A stretch of DNA of 64,000 bases, from positions 28,330 through 92,329 of the forward strand of contig DASVDE010000012.1 of NCBI GenBank assembly GCA_036381235.1, read 5' to 3'. The position numbers and the translations under genes were made by a program. The notes under the pieces were generated by a model. It did no database searches, was not told the DNA's origin, and saw only the letters and a list, made by a program, of their open reading frames with translations. Below, piece by piece: positions 26,041-34,491 of this stretch; the first letter of the stretch is position 1, and each line of letters starts with the position of its first letter. The DNA comes from DASVDE01 sp036381235 (GTDB taxonomy: Bacteria; Actinomycetota; Thermoleophilia; Solirubrobacterales; 70-9).

Positions 26041-27609
26041 TCAGCCGGCGCGGCGGTAGTGGTCGTAGTCGAGCTCGCGGACCTCCCAGTCGGCGTCCTC
26101 GGGCACCTGGAAAAGGTGTCGGACGCGCGGAGTGTCGATCCGCTCGCGATGCTGGGGGTCGCCTTCCGCGGCGGTCCATTCGATCGAGCCGTTGTCCTCC
26201 GCGACCTCGTCGAGCCAGTGCGCCGCCGTGATCTTGATCTCGTCCTCGCCGGGGATCGGCTCCATGATGCGAGTTTCCTGCTCCTGATGAGCATGGTGTT
26301 GCGCCACTGTGACCTCCACCCTTCCCGTGTCGGGTATTTCCCATTCCGAAGTCGTGCCCACGATCGCTCCGTCCCCGGCGTCGAGGCCGGCTGAGATCAA
26401 CGTCTCGTCCGCAGCAGTGCTGATGTCGGCGCCGAGCTCGCCCAGGGCCGCTTCGCGCAACATGCGCCGCAGGCTCTCCTCGATCCAGACAGCCAGCTCC
26501 AGCCCATCCCGCGACGGGGCGCCGTTCATCAGCGTGCGCTCGATCTCCAGCGCGTGCTCCATGCGCTCACGAGCTTCGATCCGATCGTGGCTGTCGCAGG
26601 AGATCAGCGCCGCCGCGCGCATCGGCAGCGAGGCGCCAACCGGCCCATGGCCCTCCAGCACCGCGCGCAACCCGAGCAGGTGATCGCTCAACCCCTCCAT
26701 CGCGGTCTCGCGGGCGCAGCCCATCTCGAAGCGGCCGACCGCCCAGGCAAGCGCTCCATCGGGGTCGGGCCGAACCTCGAGGGCGCCGGCCAGCTCGGCA
26801 AGCTCGCTTGCCTCCGCCTCACTCAGCTGATACCCGCCGGAGCGGGTGGCTGGGGCGCCCGTGGCGATTCGCCGCCACTGACCTTCCCCCGTGGGGGCGA
26901 AGGCGTAGGGGCCAAGGCCGACGCCGCCCGTCTTGAAAAGCCTCATCACGCTGATCAGCTCACGCAGCTGAAGCAGCGCCTCCTCGGTGCCGTGGCCGCC
27001 CTCGCCCTGCTCGGCCAGCGCCAGGAATTGCGGCTCCCATGCAGCGCGACCCATTCCCTCACTGCGCATCGCCTCGACGGGAGCCTCAACCGCATCCGCG
27101 CGCACCACCCGCACGCCATGCGGCAGGTCCAGGCGCGGAATCTGCATCTTCAGGCCGACGATCGGGGCGATCAGCACCTCGGCGTCGTCGACGTCGCCCG
27201 TCTCGGCGTCGAGCACCGCAAGCGCTTGGTCCAGGCGCTCGCGGTTCAGGGAGAACTCGGTGCACCCATCCCAGAGACAGGCGAGGAAGACGTTGAGCAT
27301 GCGGGCTGCGCGCTCCCCGGCTTCGACGGGGACCGCCTCGCCGCGCGCTTCGAGATAGGAGGCCGCCACATCAGCCAGGCGGACCGCGTCACGAGCCTGG
27401 TCGAACGATGGCAAGGCGCGCACGTCGTCCTCGTGCTCGCGCACGAAGCGCGCGGTCAACGGCACGTAGCTGTGAAAGAGAGCGTCCGGCCCCTCCCGCT
27501 CGGCGACGTCGAAGGGAATCTTCTCCCCCGTCGCCACCAGTGAGCTGAAGTGCGTCGCGGCATCGGCGGCGAGCCGCTTCAGCGCTTCGGTGAGGAGGAA
27601 GTCACGCAC
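26041..27609 (-). CDS. Conserved-looking protein of unknown function, possible HEPN-like helical core
   Basis: 522 residues, cytosolic, no signal or membrane segment. Residues 1-130 are helical; residues 250-350 contain RFEMGCARETAMEGLSDHLL and LRAVLEG, reminiscent of ApeA-type HEPN helices, but the RxxxxH catalytic motif is not obvious. A serine/aspartate-rich region with acidic tail follows (DISTAADETLISAGLDAG), then histidine-rich HHAHQEQETRI and an acidic C-terminus. Codon use matches its neighbours. It converges with the Get3 pair and is followed on the left by nothing on its strand. I do not recognise a named family. Confidence 0.6.
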   Translation of the reverse strand: MRDFLLTEALKRLAADAATHFSSLVATGEKIPFDVAEREGPDALFHSYVPLTARFVREHEDDVRALPSFDQARDAVRLADVAASYLEARGEAVPVEAGERAARMLNVFLACLWDGCTEFSLNRERLDQALAVLDAETGDVDDAEVLIAPIVGLKMQIPRLDLPHGVRVVRADAVEAPVEAMRSEGMGRAAWEPQFLALAEQGEGGHGTEEALLQLRELISVMRLFKTGGVGLGPYAFAPTGEGQWRRIATGAPATRSGGYQLSEAEASELAELAGALEVRPDPDGALAWAVGRFEMGCARETAMEGLSDHLLGLRAVLEGHGPVGASLPMRAAALISCDSHDRIEARERMEHALEIERTLMNGAPSRDGLELAVWIEESLRRMLREAALGELGADISTAADETLISAGLDAGDGAIVGTTSEWEIPDTGRVEVTVAQHHAHQEQETRIMEPIPGEDEIKITAAHWLDEVAEDNGSIEWTAAEGDPQHRERIDTPRVRHLFQVPEDADWEVRELDYDHYRRAG

Positions 27610-27684
27610 ACTGCACGCTTCCGCCCCCCGTGAGACGCTCCTGCGCCTGCACGACCGCTTGCAGGATGCGCCCTACCTGATGGT

Positions 27685-28059
27685 CTAGACGGCGGCGGCC
27701 TCGCGCTCGGTGTCCCCAAGCGGCAGCCAGCGCTTCCCGTAACGCCGCATGTCTTCGATCAGGGGAACCAGTGCCTCACCCTTCTCGGTGAGCGCGTACT
27801 CGACGCGGGGGGGTACCTCGGGGAAGGTATGGCGCTCGACGATGCCCTCGTCCTCCAATGCCCGCAGGCGCAGCGACAGCGTGCGAGGGCTGATCCCCTC
27901 GAGCGAGCGCTCCAGCTCACAGAAGCGACTGGAGCCGCCGGCGAGATCGCGGATGACGAGGAGGGTCCACTTGCCGCAGACCACTTCGGCGGTCCGGCAA
28001 ACCGGGCATCGAGAGTTGCTGAGGGCGCTCATTGTCTCCTGCAAGGCTGCTTGTGTCAT
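27685..28059 (-). CDS. HxlR-family winged-helix regulator (second)
   Basis: 124 residues, the usual compact HxlR length. CPVCRTAEVVCGKWTLLVIRD is the first helix block with cysteines; FCELERSLEGISPRTLSLRLRA contains the recognition helix; IVERHTFPEVPPRVEYALTE is the wing. A CxxC near the N-terminus may be redox-active. The promoter upstream has a perfect palindrome GCTTCA-CTTAC-TGAAGC between its -35 and -10 boxes, so autoregulation is likely. A similar palindrome lies in the sigma factor promoter at 52.4 kb. Confidence 0.92.
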   Translation of the reverse strand: MTQAALQETMSALSNSRCPVCRTAEVVCGKWTLLVIRDLAGGSSRFCELERSLEGISPRTLSLRLRALEDEGIVERHTFPEVPPRVEYALTEKGEALVPLIEDMRRYGKRWLPLGDTEREAAAV

Positions 28060-28075
28060 TCGCCTCGCTTGATCG

Positions 28076-28106
28076 AGTGTAGCGACATGGCTTCACTTAC
28101 TGAAGC
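28076..28106 (-). promoter_or_regulatory. Promoter and operator of the second HxlR gene
   Basis: On the minus strand TTCAGT (28099-28104), 17 bp spacer, TACACT (28076-28081) forms a sigma70-type promoter. The 17-bp palindrome GCTTCA-N5-TGAAGC (28090-28106) overlaps the -35 box and spacer, a placement that would block polymerase. Confidence 0.6.
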
Positions 28107-28127
28107 ATTGGGCAAAGCGCGGTGCGC

Positions 28128-28997
28128 TCAGGAATGCCGGACAGGCACCGGCTCTATCTTGAGCACGCTGACCCGATACCTCACGTCGTTGGGCCCATAG
28201 ACGAACGTCTCCGGGAAACCCGGCTCGACCGCGAGCAACTGGCAGGTGTCGGTGCCGGACAGGCATTTTCCGTCGCCGAAGACCGACTTGACGTTGTTGG
28301 AGACCATCAGCAGCGCTTTCTTGGACTCTGCGTCGATTCCCATGTAGGTCACCACCGGCGCCTTCTCACCCGGCAGCGGGGTCATCGGCATCACGCGGTG
28401 ACGAATCGTGGTGTCGCGCTTGACCTTCTCGCCACCGCCCTCGGAGCGAACGATCTTCACGTCGGCGACGAAGGTGAACAGCGTCAGCTGGGGCACATCG
28501 CTGCCGCTGCCGCTCTTGCCGCCGCCGGCGTCGCCGGTCGAAGTGGATGTGGGCGGCAAAGAGTCCGTCGTGGTCGTGGTGACCGACGTCGTGTCGGAGG
28601 AGGTAGTGGTCGAGCTCGAAGAGGTGGTGGACTGGGGGTTCAGCTTCGCCCCCTTCAGCACCGCCCCCGTGTAGCGCTGCTTGAAGGGATTGGTCGGGTG
28701 ACGACGGGAGAGGCGCTTGCGATAGTCGCGCAGGCCGGGCTTAGCCTCCACGACGGTCAACTTCGCCGCCGGCGTGCCGATCGGCGCAGTCGACGTCGAC
28801 GCGCCAGCCGCCACCGGCGGCGGTGGCGCCGTTTCGTCGGAGCCCCCCAATAGGAAGGGAACGGCGACGATGGCCACGATCACCAGCCCCACCAGCGGCA
28901 GCAGGCGACGGTCACGCAGGTCGTAGAAGAGGTCGACCAGGAAGGGCGGGACCTTCAGATCGGGCATCTTCAGCTCCGGTCCCTTCAAGCGCTTCAC
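28128..28997 (-). CDS. PilP-position membrane protein of the pilus locus
   Basis: 289 residues. One transmembrane segment at about residues 33-52 (LLPLVGLVIVAIVAVPFLLG), a Thr/Ser-rich linker (residues 115-160), then a soluble domain with TLFTFVADVKIVRSEGG and a cysteine pair (GKCLSGTDTC). It follows pilO with a 4-bp overlap and occupies the PilP slot, but has no lipobox and no secretin to bind; similarity to PilP is by position and topology only. It probably joins the PilN/PilO alignment complex on the outer face of the membrane. Confidence 0.7.
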   Translation of the reverse strand: MKRLKGPELKMPDLKVPPFLVDLFYDLRDRRLLPLVGLVIVAIVAVPFLLGGSDETAPPPPVAAGASTSTAPIGTPAAKLTVVEAKPGLRDYRKRLSRRHPTNPFKQRYTGAVLKGAKLNPQSTTSSSSTTTSSDTTSVTTTTTDSLPPTSTSTGDAGGGKSGSGSDVPQLTLFTFVADVKIVRSEGGGEKVKRDTTIRHRVMPMTPLPGEKAPVVTYMGIDAESKKALLMVSNNVKSVFGDGKCLSGTDTCQLLAVEPGFPETFVYGPNDVRYRVSVLKIEPVPVRHS

Positions 28998-29770
28998 GGT
29001 CCACCTCCGGTGGTCGTCGCAACAGGAGTCGATGTGGCCGGCGCCGGAGCGATCGGCGTCGCGCCGGCGGTGACCCCCTGGTCGGGCGGGGTGAGGTAGG
29101 TGGTAACCGAGAAGGTCGCCTGCAGCGCCGGGAAGGTCTCGTTTGGATCGCTACTCAGCGAGAAGGCGTCGACGGTGACCAGTCGGCCGTCGACAGCGAC
29201 GTTTTCATTCGTCGCCTCCACCAGCGAGTCCAGCCCCTTGATGAAGTCGGCGATCTCGAAGAAGCTGCCATTGAAGGTGAGGGTGTAGGGCATGACGGCG
29301 AGGCCGGCCGGTCCGATCGTCGCGCCCAGCGGCAAGGTCGAGGCAGCGGCCTCGGTCGGTGAGATCGGCGTGGATGCGGGAACCGACCCGCTGCTCGGCG
29401 CGGGCGCGACCGGCGCCGGGGCTGGGGCCCCTCCACCGGCAGCGGTGCTCAGTTCGAGATCGCGAAACTCGACCCCAGCCCGCCCCGCGATCCGATTCAG
29501 CTGGATCAGCAGGGAGGCGGTGTCGTCATCGCCGGGAACCGCCTTGCCAAGCACGACCAGCTGCTGGTAGTCGGTCGGGAAATCCTCTCGTGCTGCCAGC
29601 GCGGCCGCGACCTCCTGTCGATGCCCCGCCAGGGATGTCTTCAGCTCCCCGATCCGGACCCCGAGGTCGCTTGCCTCCTGGCGCTTGGGCCCCAGCGCGA
29701 GAACCCAAAACGCCACACCCAGGGCGGCGACAGCCAGCGCCGCGACGATCGCTTTGTTCCTCGCGCTCAT
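28994..29770 (-). CDS. pilO: PilO-like type IV pilus alignment protein
   Basis: 258 residues: short cytoplasmic N-terminus, one membrane helix (IVAALAVAALGVAFWVLALG), a coiled coil (residues 30-65), then a ferredoxin-like periplasmic-type fold containing LVVLGKAVPGDDDTASLLIQ and AGVEFRDLEL, the PilO pattern. A proline/alanine-rich insertion (PAPAPVAPAPSS) breaks the domain. It pairs with PilN to link PilM to the pilus base. Overlap with the downstream gene and 1-bp gap to pilN indicate one operon. Confidence 0.85.
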   Translation of the reverse strand: MSARNKAIVAALAVAALGVAFWVLALGPKRQEASDLGVRIGELKTSLAGHRQEVAAALAAREDFPTDYQQLVVLGKAVPGDDDTASLLIQLNRIAGRAGVEFRDLELSTAAGGGAPAPAPVAPAPSSGSVPASTPISPTEAAASTLPLGATIGPAGLAVMPYTLTFNGSFFEIADFIKGLDSLVEATNENVAVDGRLVTVDAFSLSSDPNETFPALQATFSVTTYLTPPDQGVTAGATPIAPAPATSTPVATTTGGGP

Positions 29771-29771
29771 C

Positions 29772-30548
29772 TCAGCCGCCCTCTGAAGTCGTAGATGTCG
29801 CAGGATCGACGGGGGGAGCTGCAGTCACCGAAGCGGGCGCCGCAGTAACCGGGACCGGCGCGGCATCGAATGCGACGACGATCTCAAACTTGGTTATGAA
29901 AGCGCGCGTGCGGCAGTCATCGCTGGAGCCGCCGCCAGAGGCGCCGCCCCCACCCGAGGTCCCGGCACTGCTCTGCTCGGCCAGCGCAGAGGACTGAACG
30001 CCCACGCGCGTCACCCCGTCGATGTCCTTCAGCGCGGTGAGGAATCCCGCCACCGCCTCCTGGCCCGTGGCGCAGCCACTGATCTCCAGAGCGGGCCCGG
30101 GCGCCGAGCTGCGAAGGCCCGACCCCGATGCTCCGCCGGAGGCGGAGGCAGCACCACCCGCGCCCGCCTCGGGCGAGGCGGAGGCGTTGAGGCTGACCAA
30201 CCAGACGTTGTCGGGGAGGATCAGGGAAAGCTCACGCATCACCCGCTCCCAATCGAAGCGACTGTCGGCGAGGCTGGTCACCGTCGCCACCCGCTGCTCC
30301 CGCAGGGCGCGGAACTGGGTGTAGGCGGAAAGCCGCTGCGCGCGAGCGCTTGCGGCAGCGTCCTCTGCCTCGAGGCGCGCGATCTCGTCCTTGCGGTCGG
30401 CAATCCGGTTGTCTGTCAGCGCCATGGCGGTGATGCCGGCCAACACGGCCACCAGCAGGCCGAGGACGACGTAGACGAGCGGGCCGGTCCGCAATGGGGC
30501 GCTTTCGCCACGGCGGCTCTCCGGGGGAATGAGGTTTACCGGGCGCAT
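29772..30548 (-). CDS. pilN: PilN-like type IV pilus assembly protein
   Basis: 258 residues. The N-terminus MRPVNLIPPESRR contains the conserved INLLP-like peptide that docks into PilM. A membrane helix follows (LVYVVLGLLVAVLAGITAMAL), then a coiled coil and an extracytoplasmic domain (MRELSLILPDNVWLVSLNAS is typical of PilN). Serine/glycine-rich low-complexity insertions at residues 125-150 and 195-215 are lineage-specific. It abuts pilM and pilO. Confidence 0.88.
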   Translation of the reverse strand: MRPVNLIPPESRRGESAPLRTGPLVYVVLGLLVAVLAGITAMALTDNRIADRKDEIARLEAEDAAASARAQRLSAYTQFRALREQRVATVTSLADSRFDWERVMRELSLILPDNVWLVSLNASASPEAGAGGAASASGGASGSGLRSSAPGPALEISGCATGQEAVAGFLTALKDIDGVTRVGVQSSALAEQSSAGTSGGGGASGGGSSDDCRTRAFITKFEIVVAFDAAPVPVTAAPASVTAAPPVDPATSTTSEGG

Positions 30549-31637
30549 TCAGCTCTCCAGTGCCAGGCCGTAGGGAAGCGTCAGGCGCGCCGCCGAGCTC
30601 TCGTCGAGCCCGGAGAGCCCGGCTGGACGGGCGGCGGCAATCGAGAGGCCAAGGCCTTCCTCCACCCGCTCGGCGAGGCCTGGAATCGCGCTACCGGGCC
30701 CGCTGAGGACAACGCGCTCGACGCGCAGCGCTCCCTCCTGTGCCCTGTAGTAGTCGAGAGAGAGGCGCAGCTCATCGACCAAGGCAGAGACGCCCTGATC
30801 GAGCGAGAGACGTGCCTCGGAGAGAATTTCGGGATCCCCCACCAGTTCCTCGATCGGCGTCACGAGACCGACATGCGCCAGCCACTGCCGAGCGTGCTCC
30901 GGCGTGAGGCTGCGGGCGACGCCGAACCGATCCGCAATCGTCTCCAACCCGATGTGGGAAACGCGGGTGAAGAGACAGGCCCTGCCTCGCGCCACGGCGA
31001 GGTTGGTGACATCGCCGAGGTTGCAGTAGAGAACGGCCTCGCCCTTTTGGGGAGTCGGAGCCTCACCGGCCTCAGCCACCCCATCCGTCTCGGCGCCGGC
31101 GAGAGCGCGGATCATTCCGAAGGCGGAGAGATCGATCCCGACCGGATGTAGGCCGGCGTGGCGAAGCGGCTCAAGGAAGGAATCGATCATGTCCCGACGG
31201 GCGGCGACCACCATCACGTCGACCTGTGGCTGGGAGCCTTCCTCGCCGGGGACTCCACCCACCACCTGGTGCTCAAGCACGGCCTGGTCCAGCGGCATCG
31301 GCACCTGCTCCTGTGCCTGAAAGCGAACCGCGGCGTCCATCTCCTTGGGGTCCTCGATCGCCGGCAGCCGCACGGTGCGCACGACGACTCGCTGGTTGGC
31401 GACACCGAGCCTGACTTTTTTAGAGAGCTTGTTGCGAGAGAAGAGAGCCTTTAGGGCCTCGACGAGTGCATCCGGGTCGGCGACCTCTCCCTCGCCGAAG
31501 ACGCCGGCAGCCAGAGGCTCGACCGCGGTGGCAGTGACCCGCGTCGATCCGTTGGCCTGAACCTCGGCCACGGCAATGCTGCCGGCCTCTATGTCAAGGC
31601 CGGAGATTGCTCCTGTCTTCTGTCTGCCGAGTCGCAT
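30549..31637 (-). CDS. pilM: PilM actin-like ATPase of the pilus platform
   Basis: 362 residues from the ATG at 31637; the frame is open further upstream but those codons overlap the prepilin peptidase and lack family sequence. Actin-fold signs: SGLDIEAGSIAVAEVQ (phosphate-1), YCNLGDVTNLAVARG (phosphate-2), VVLSGPGSAIPGLAERVEE (adenosine). LGVANQRVVVRTVRLP is characteristic of PilM. It sits on the cytoplasmic face, binds ATP and the PilN N-terminal peptide. It abuts pilN directly. Confidence 0.92.
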   Translation of the reverse strand: MRLGRQKTGAISGLDIEAGSIAVAEVQANGSTRVTATAVEPLAAGVFGEGEVADPDALVEALKALFSRNKLSKKVRLGVANQRVVVRTVRLPAIEDPKEMDAAVRFQAQEQVPMPLDQAVLEHQVVGGVPGEEGSQPQVDVMVVAARRDMIDSFLEPLRHAGLHPVGIDLSAFGMIRALAGAETDGVAEAGEAPTPQKGEAVLYCNLGDVTNLAVARGRACLFTRVSHIGLETIADRFGVARSLTPEHARQWLAHVGLVTPIEELVGDPEILSEARLSLDQGVSALVDELRLSLDYYRAQEGALRVERVVLSGPGSAIPGLAERVEEGLGLSIAAARPAGLSGLDESSAARLTLPYGLALES

Positions 31638-31725
31638 GAAAGCTTGGGCGCGGCGCGTCGGGCACAGCCGCACTCTCTCAATCGACAGCAGAGCGCTCAA
31701 ACTTTCGTCCTGCAAGTACTCAGTA

Positions 31726-32481
31726 CTAGGAAAAGGTGCCCAGGTACCAGTCGACCAGCTCGTTCCCGGCAAGCAGCCCGACTACGCCGCCGAGCGCCAG
31801 GAAGGGGCCGAACGGGATCGCCTGCTTGCGAGCCGCCGCCCCGTGGCGGGCGATCATCGCCAGGCCGACCAGGGAGCCCGCCAGAAGCGCAACGAGAATC
31901 GCCGGGGCGACATTTCGCCCAAGGAAGAACCCCATGGCCGCGGCCAGCTTCACGTCTCCCATCCCCATCCCGCGCGGGTAGGCGAGGGCGGCGATAAAGA
32001 GGAGGCCACCGGCTGCCGCGGAGGCGATCGCCCGCTCGGGCAGGCTTCCGGGATCGGTCGCCGCCGCGATCGCCACCCCCACCGCCGTCGCAACGATCAG
32101 CACCTTGTTGGGGATGATCCGCCGCTCGAGATCGGTCAGGGTGATCGCCGCCAGCATCGTCACGAAGACGAGTCCGAGGGCTATCTGCGCCAGCTCACTC
32201 CAGAAGACGAGCACCGTGGCGGCGTAGAGCGCGCCCAGCGCCAGCTCGGTCAACGGATAGCGCGGTGAGATCGCCGCCCCGCAACAGCGAGCCCGTCCGC
32301 GCAGAAAGACCCAGGAAACGACGGGGACGTTGTCGTAGGCGGCGATCTGCTCCCCGCAGGCAGGGCAGCGCGAGCGGGGGCCGACGATCGACTCGCCGCG
32401 CGGCACCCGATGCGCGACGACCGTCACGAAACTGCCGGCGAGCAGCCCTCCGAGGAAGGCGACCGCCGCGGCGGCGGCCAA
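31726..32481 (-). CDS. pilD: Prepilin peptidase / N-methyltransferase (A24)
   Basis: 251 residues, polytopic membrane protein. The N-terminal domain begins AFLGGLLAGSFVTVVAHRVP; one zinc CxxC is CPACGEQIAAYDNVPVVSW, the second pair is reduced to ARCCGAAIS. Catalytic aspartates are in TLTDLERRIIPN and GMGMGDVKLAAAMG (GxGD). It cleaves leader peptides of the pilins at 32.5, 33.9, 37.0 and possibly 48.5 kb and methylates the new N-terminus. It is 88 bp upstream of pilM. Confidence 0.93.
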   Translation of the reverse strand: MAAAAAVAFLGGLLAGSFVTVVAHRVPRGESIVGPRSRCPACGEQIAAYDNVPVVSWVFLRGRARCCGAAISPRYPLTELALGALYAATVLVFWSELAQIALGLVFVTMLAAITLTDLERRIIPNKVLIVATAVGVAIAAATDPGSLPERAIASAAAGGLLFIAALAYPRGMGMGDVKLAAAMGFFLGRNVAPAILVALLAGSLVGLAMIARHGAAARKQAIPFGPFLALGGVVGLLAGNELVDWYLGTFS

Positions 32482-32484
32482 CCC

Positions 32485-33906
32485 CTAGCCCCCGTCGATC
32501 GGTGTGGTCGTGTCGACCTCGATCCTGGTTGGGCGATCCGGGTGGTCGTACATGATCGGGATCGCGTCCGCCGGCGTGTTGCTGCGCTCGACGCTGAGCC
32601 CCACCCCCAGCCGATTTCCCGCGGGAATCGTGTATGGAGCGTTGTTGAAGTCCATCGTCAGCCGCACCCTAGTCCAGGCGCCGGAGGGCCAGAGGCCGTT
32701 GCCGCCAGGTTTGTAGGTCCAATAGGGAAAGCCGGTGGATTTGTCCGTGAGCCGGGTGTCGGTCGCGGTCGGGGGCGAACCCACCTCGCTGCGTTTGAAC
32801 AGATAGACGCAGAGGGTGCCCGGATAGGAAGCGTCGTTAAGGGTGCGCGTGTAGAACTCGATCGTCACTTTCTCGGTCATCGTGAAGTTGGATGCCATCG
32901 GGTCGGTCACCCAACGATGAATCTGGGACTCGGGATTGGTCGCCCCGGTCGGCACGTAGTTGCACCCGGAGGAGTCGTCTTTGCGGATTTGAAGGCCCTT
33001 GTCCGTGTCGGGTGTCGGCTCCAGGTAGAAGTCGTCCGAGTAGTCGTAGAGCGGCGGGTTGGCCGGGTCGTAGGGGTCAGGGTCCGGCGGCGCCCCCAGC
33101 AGCAGCGTGTCGGGCGCGCCGACGATCGTTCCCGTCTGGGGCCCGCTGGCACAGGTTCCCCGCGTGTTGTGCAGGAGGTGATCGCCCGTGATGTCTTGGC
33201 GCGTGGTGGCGCCGCTCGCGGCGCAAGGAGTGTCGGAGAGGAAGAACTGCTGCGCGGTGACGACGCCATTGGCTCCCGGTATTGGGTCGTTCTGCGCGCT
33301 GTCGGTGGGGTCGACGAAGTCCGAGCCCACCTCGACGTATCCCCTCTCCCCCGACTGGTTGCCGGGCGTGTCCAGCTTCACCGCGACGACGACCTCCTTG
33401 TAGTCCTGGGTACCGGGACAGGTGGCGGCGGGACAGTTGACGTCGTCGCGCCAGACAACGTAGCGGTAGACCTTCCCGGTCACGTCGCCGCTGCTGAACG
33501 AGGTCGGTCCCGGGTCCACGATGCCGCCGCTGACGAAGCCGCCGCCGTAGAGGCTGCCGCCGTTGACGACCATGTTCGCGTAGTTGCCCGGCGGTTGGCG
33601 AACCAGCGCGAAAGTGCCGCCGCTGACCCGGTAGTTGGGGTTGAGGGAGTCGGTCGAGTGGGCCGGCGTAGAGGTCATCGCCAGCTGGTCGTTGGTGAGG
33701 CTGCGCAGCTGCTCGATCTCCTGCTGGACGCGGTTCAGCGCGACCTGCGTGGCCTTCGCCCGTTGCGTGTTCTTGGTGGCGGCGCTGAGCAGGCCGAAGG
33801 TCGTCAGCGCGCCGATGACCAGGACGAGGGAGGCAACCACGACCTCGACGATCGTGAAGCCGGCCTGAGGGCCGGAGGCGATGGGGCTTGTGGTCCTTGG
33901 CCGCAC
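32485..33906 (-). CDS. Minor pseudopilin (PilV-like) with large C-terminal domain
   Basis: 473 residues. The class III signal GFTIVEVVVASLVLVIGA starts at residue 16, with cleavage before Phe and the required Glu+5. After the pilin helix (to about residue 70) the rest is a long extracellular domain rich in Gly, Asp and Thr with several cysteines, far larger than a standard pilin. It has segments such as YSDDFYLEPTPDTDKGLQIR followed by a beta-sandwich-like region. It may cap the pilus tip or bind surfaces. It is 1 bp from the next pseudopilin, in operon order. Confidence 0.82.
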   Translation of the reverse strand: MRPRTTSPIASGPQAGFTIVEVVVASLVLVIGALTTFGLLSAATKNTQRAKATQVALNRVQQEIEQLRSLTNDQLAMTSTPAHSTDSLNPNYRVSGGTFALVRQPPGNYANMVVNGGSLYGGGFVSGGIVDPGPTSFSSGDVTGKVYRYVVWRDDVNCPAATCPGTQDYKEVVVAVKLDTPGNQSGERGYVEVGSDFVDPTDSAQNDPIPGANGVVTAQQFFLSDTPCAASGATTRQDITGDHLLHNTRGTCASGPQTGTIVGAPDTLLLGAPPDPDPYDPANPPLYDYSDDFYLEPTPDTDKGLQIRKDDSSGCNYVPTGATNPESQIHRWVTDPMASNFTMTEKVTIEFYTRTLNDASYPGTLCVYLFKRSEVGSPPTATDTRLTDKSTGFPYWTYKPGGNGLWPSGAWTRVRLTMDFNNAPYTIPAGNRLGVGLSVERSNTPADAIPIMYDHPDRPTRIEVDTTTPIDGG

Positions 33907-33907
33907 G

Positions 33908-34477
33908 TCAGTTGGTGAGTGTCGCGTTGCGCAGGCTGGCGCCGTCGGAGACGGTGAGGGCGCTGGACCCGCTTGGATTGGGAATGCGGAGGGTGACGCC
34001 CACGTAAGTGGCCGCCGAGGCGCTGGGCGAGTAGGTGAAGACGTCGCTGCTGTTGATGCCGTTGAGGATCCTGGTGGAAGTGCCGGGAGGTGCGGTGGAT
34101 ACCCCCGTGCTCCCTTCTATGCGAGTGCAGGTCGTGGTGTTGCACGTGTAGGTGATCTGGCAGACGATCGCCGGCGCATTTGGGTCCGTGGGAACGCCTC
34201 CCCCGCACGCAGTGCGCCTCACGTAGGCGCGAAATGAGACCGAAGAGGCCGTCGCGCTGTCGACCGCGACGCCGTTGCGGATCTCCCGAGTAAGCCGCTC
34301 CATCACCCAACGCGCGGTTTGGATGTTCGCCGCCCGCTCGCTGATCTTCGGCTGGTTGTTCATCGCGCTGACCACCATCGAGCCGATCGCGCCGAGCAGC
34401 ACGACGCTCATCGCCGAGGCAACCAGCAGCTCGACCAGGGTTAGGCCGTCTTCATCGCCGAAGCGTCCCATCCTCAT
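33908..34477 (-). CDS. Minor pseudopilin (PilW-like)
   Basis: 189 residues if started at ATG 34477, chosen because the upstream gene ends at 34492 and the longer frame would overlap it. The prepilin motif is DGLTLVELLVASAMSVVLLG with processing after Gly and Glu+5. A PilW-type helix follows (NNQPKISERAANIQTARWVM) and then a compact disulphide-containing domain. Likely forms the pilus priming complex with the PilV-like and PilX-like proteins. Confidence 0.82.
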   Translation of the reverse strand: MRMGRFGDEDGLTLVELLVASAMSVVLLGAIGSMVVSAMNNQPKISERAANIQTARWVMERLTREIRNGVAVDSATASSVSFRAYVRRTACGGGVPTDPNAPAIVCQITYTCNTTTCTRIEGSTGVSTAPPGTSTRILNGINSSDVFTYSPSASAATYVGVTLRIPNPSGSSALTVSDGASLRNATLTN

Positions 34478-34491
34478 GCGTACCGCTCGTG

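Noticed and set aside
27590..27684. Short plus-strand frame ending LRLHDRLQDAPYLMV before the stop at 27684
   Set aside because: Reads like the C-terminal tail of a lost gene, but only about 30 codons remain and it overlaps the convergent gene; too weak to call a pseudogene.
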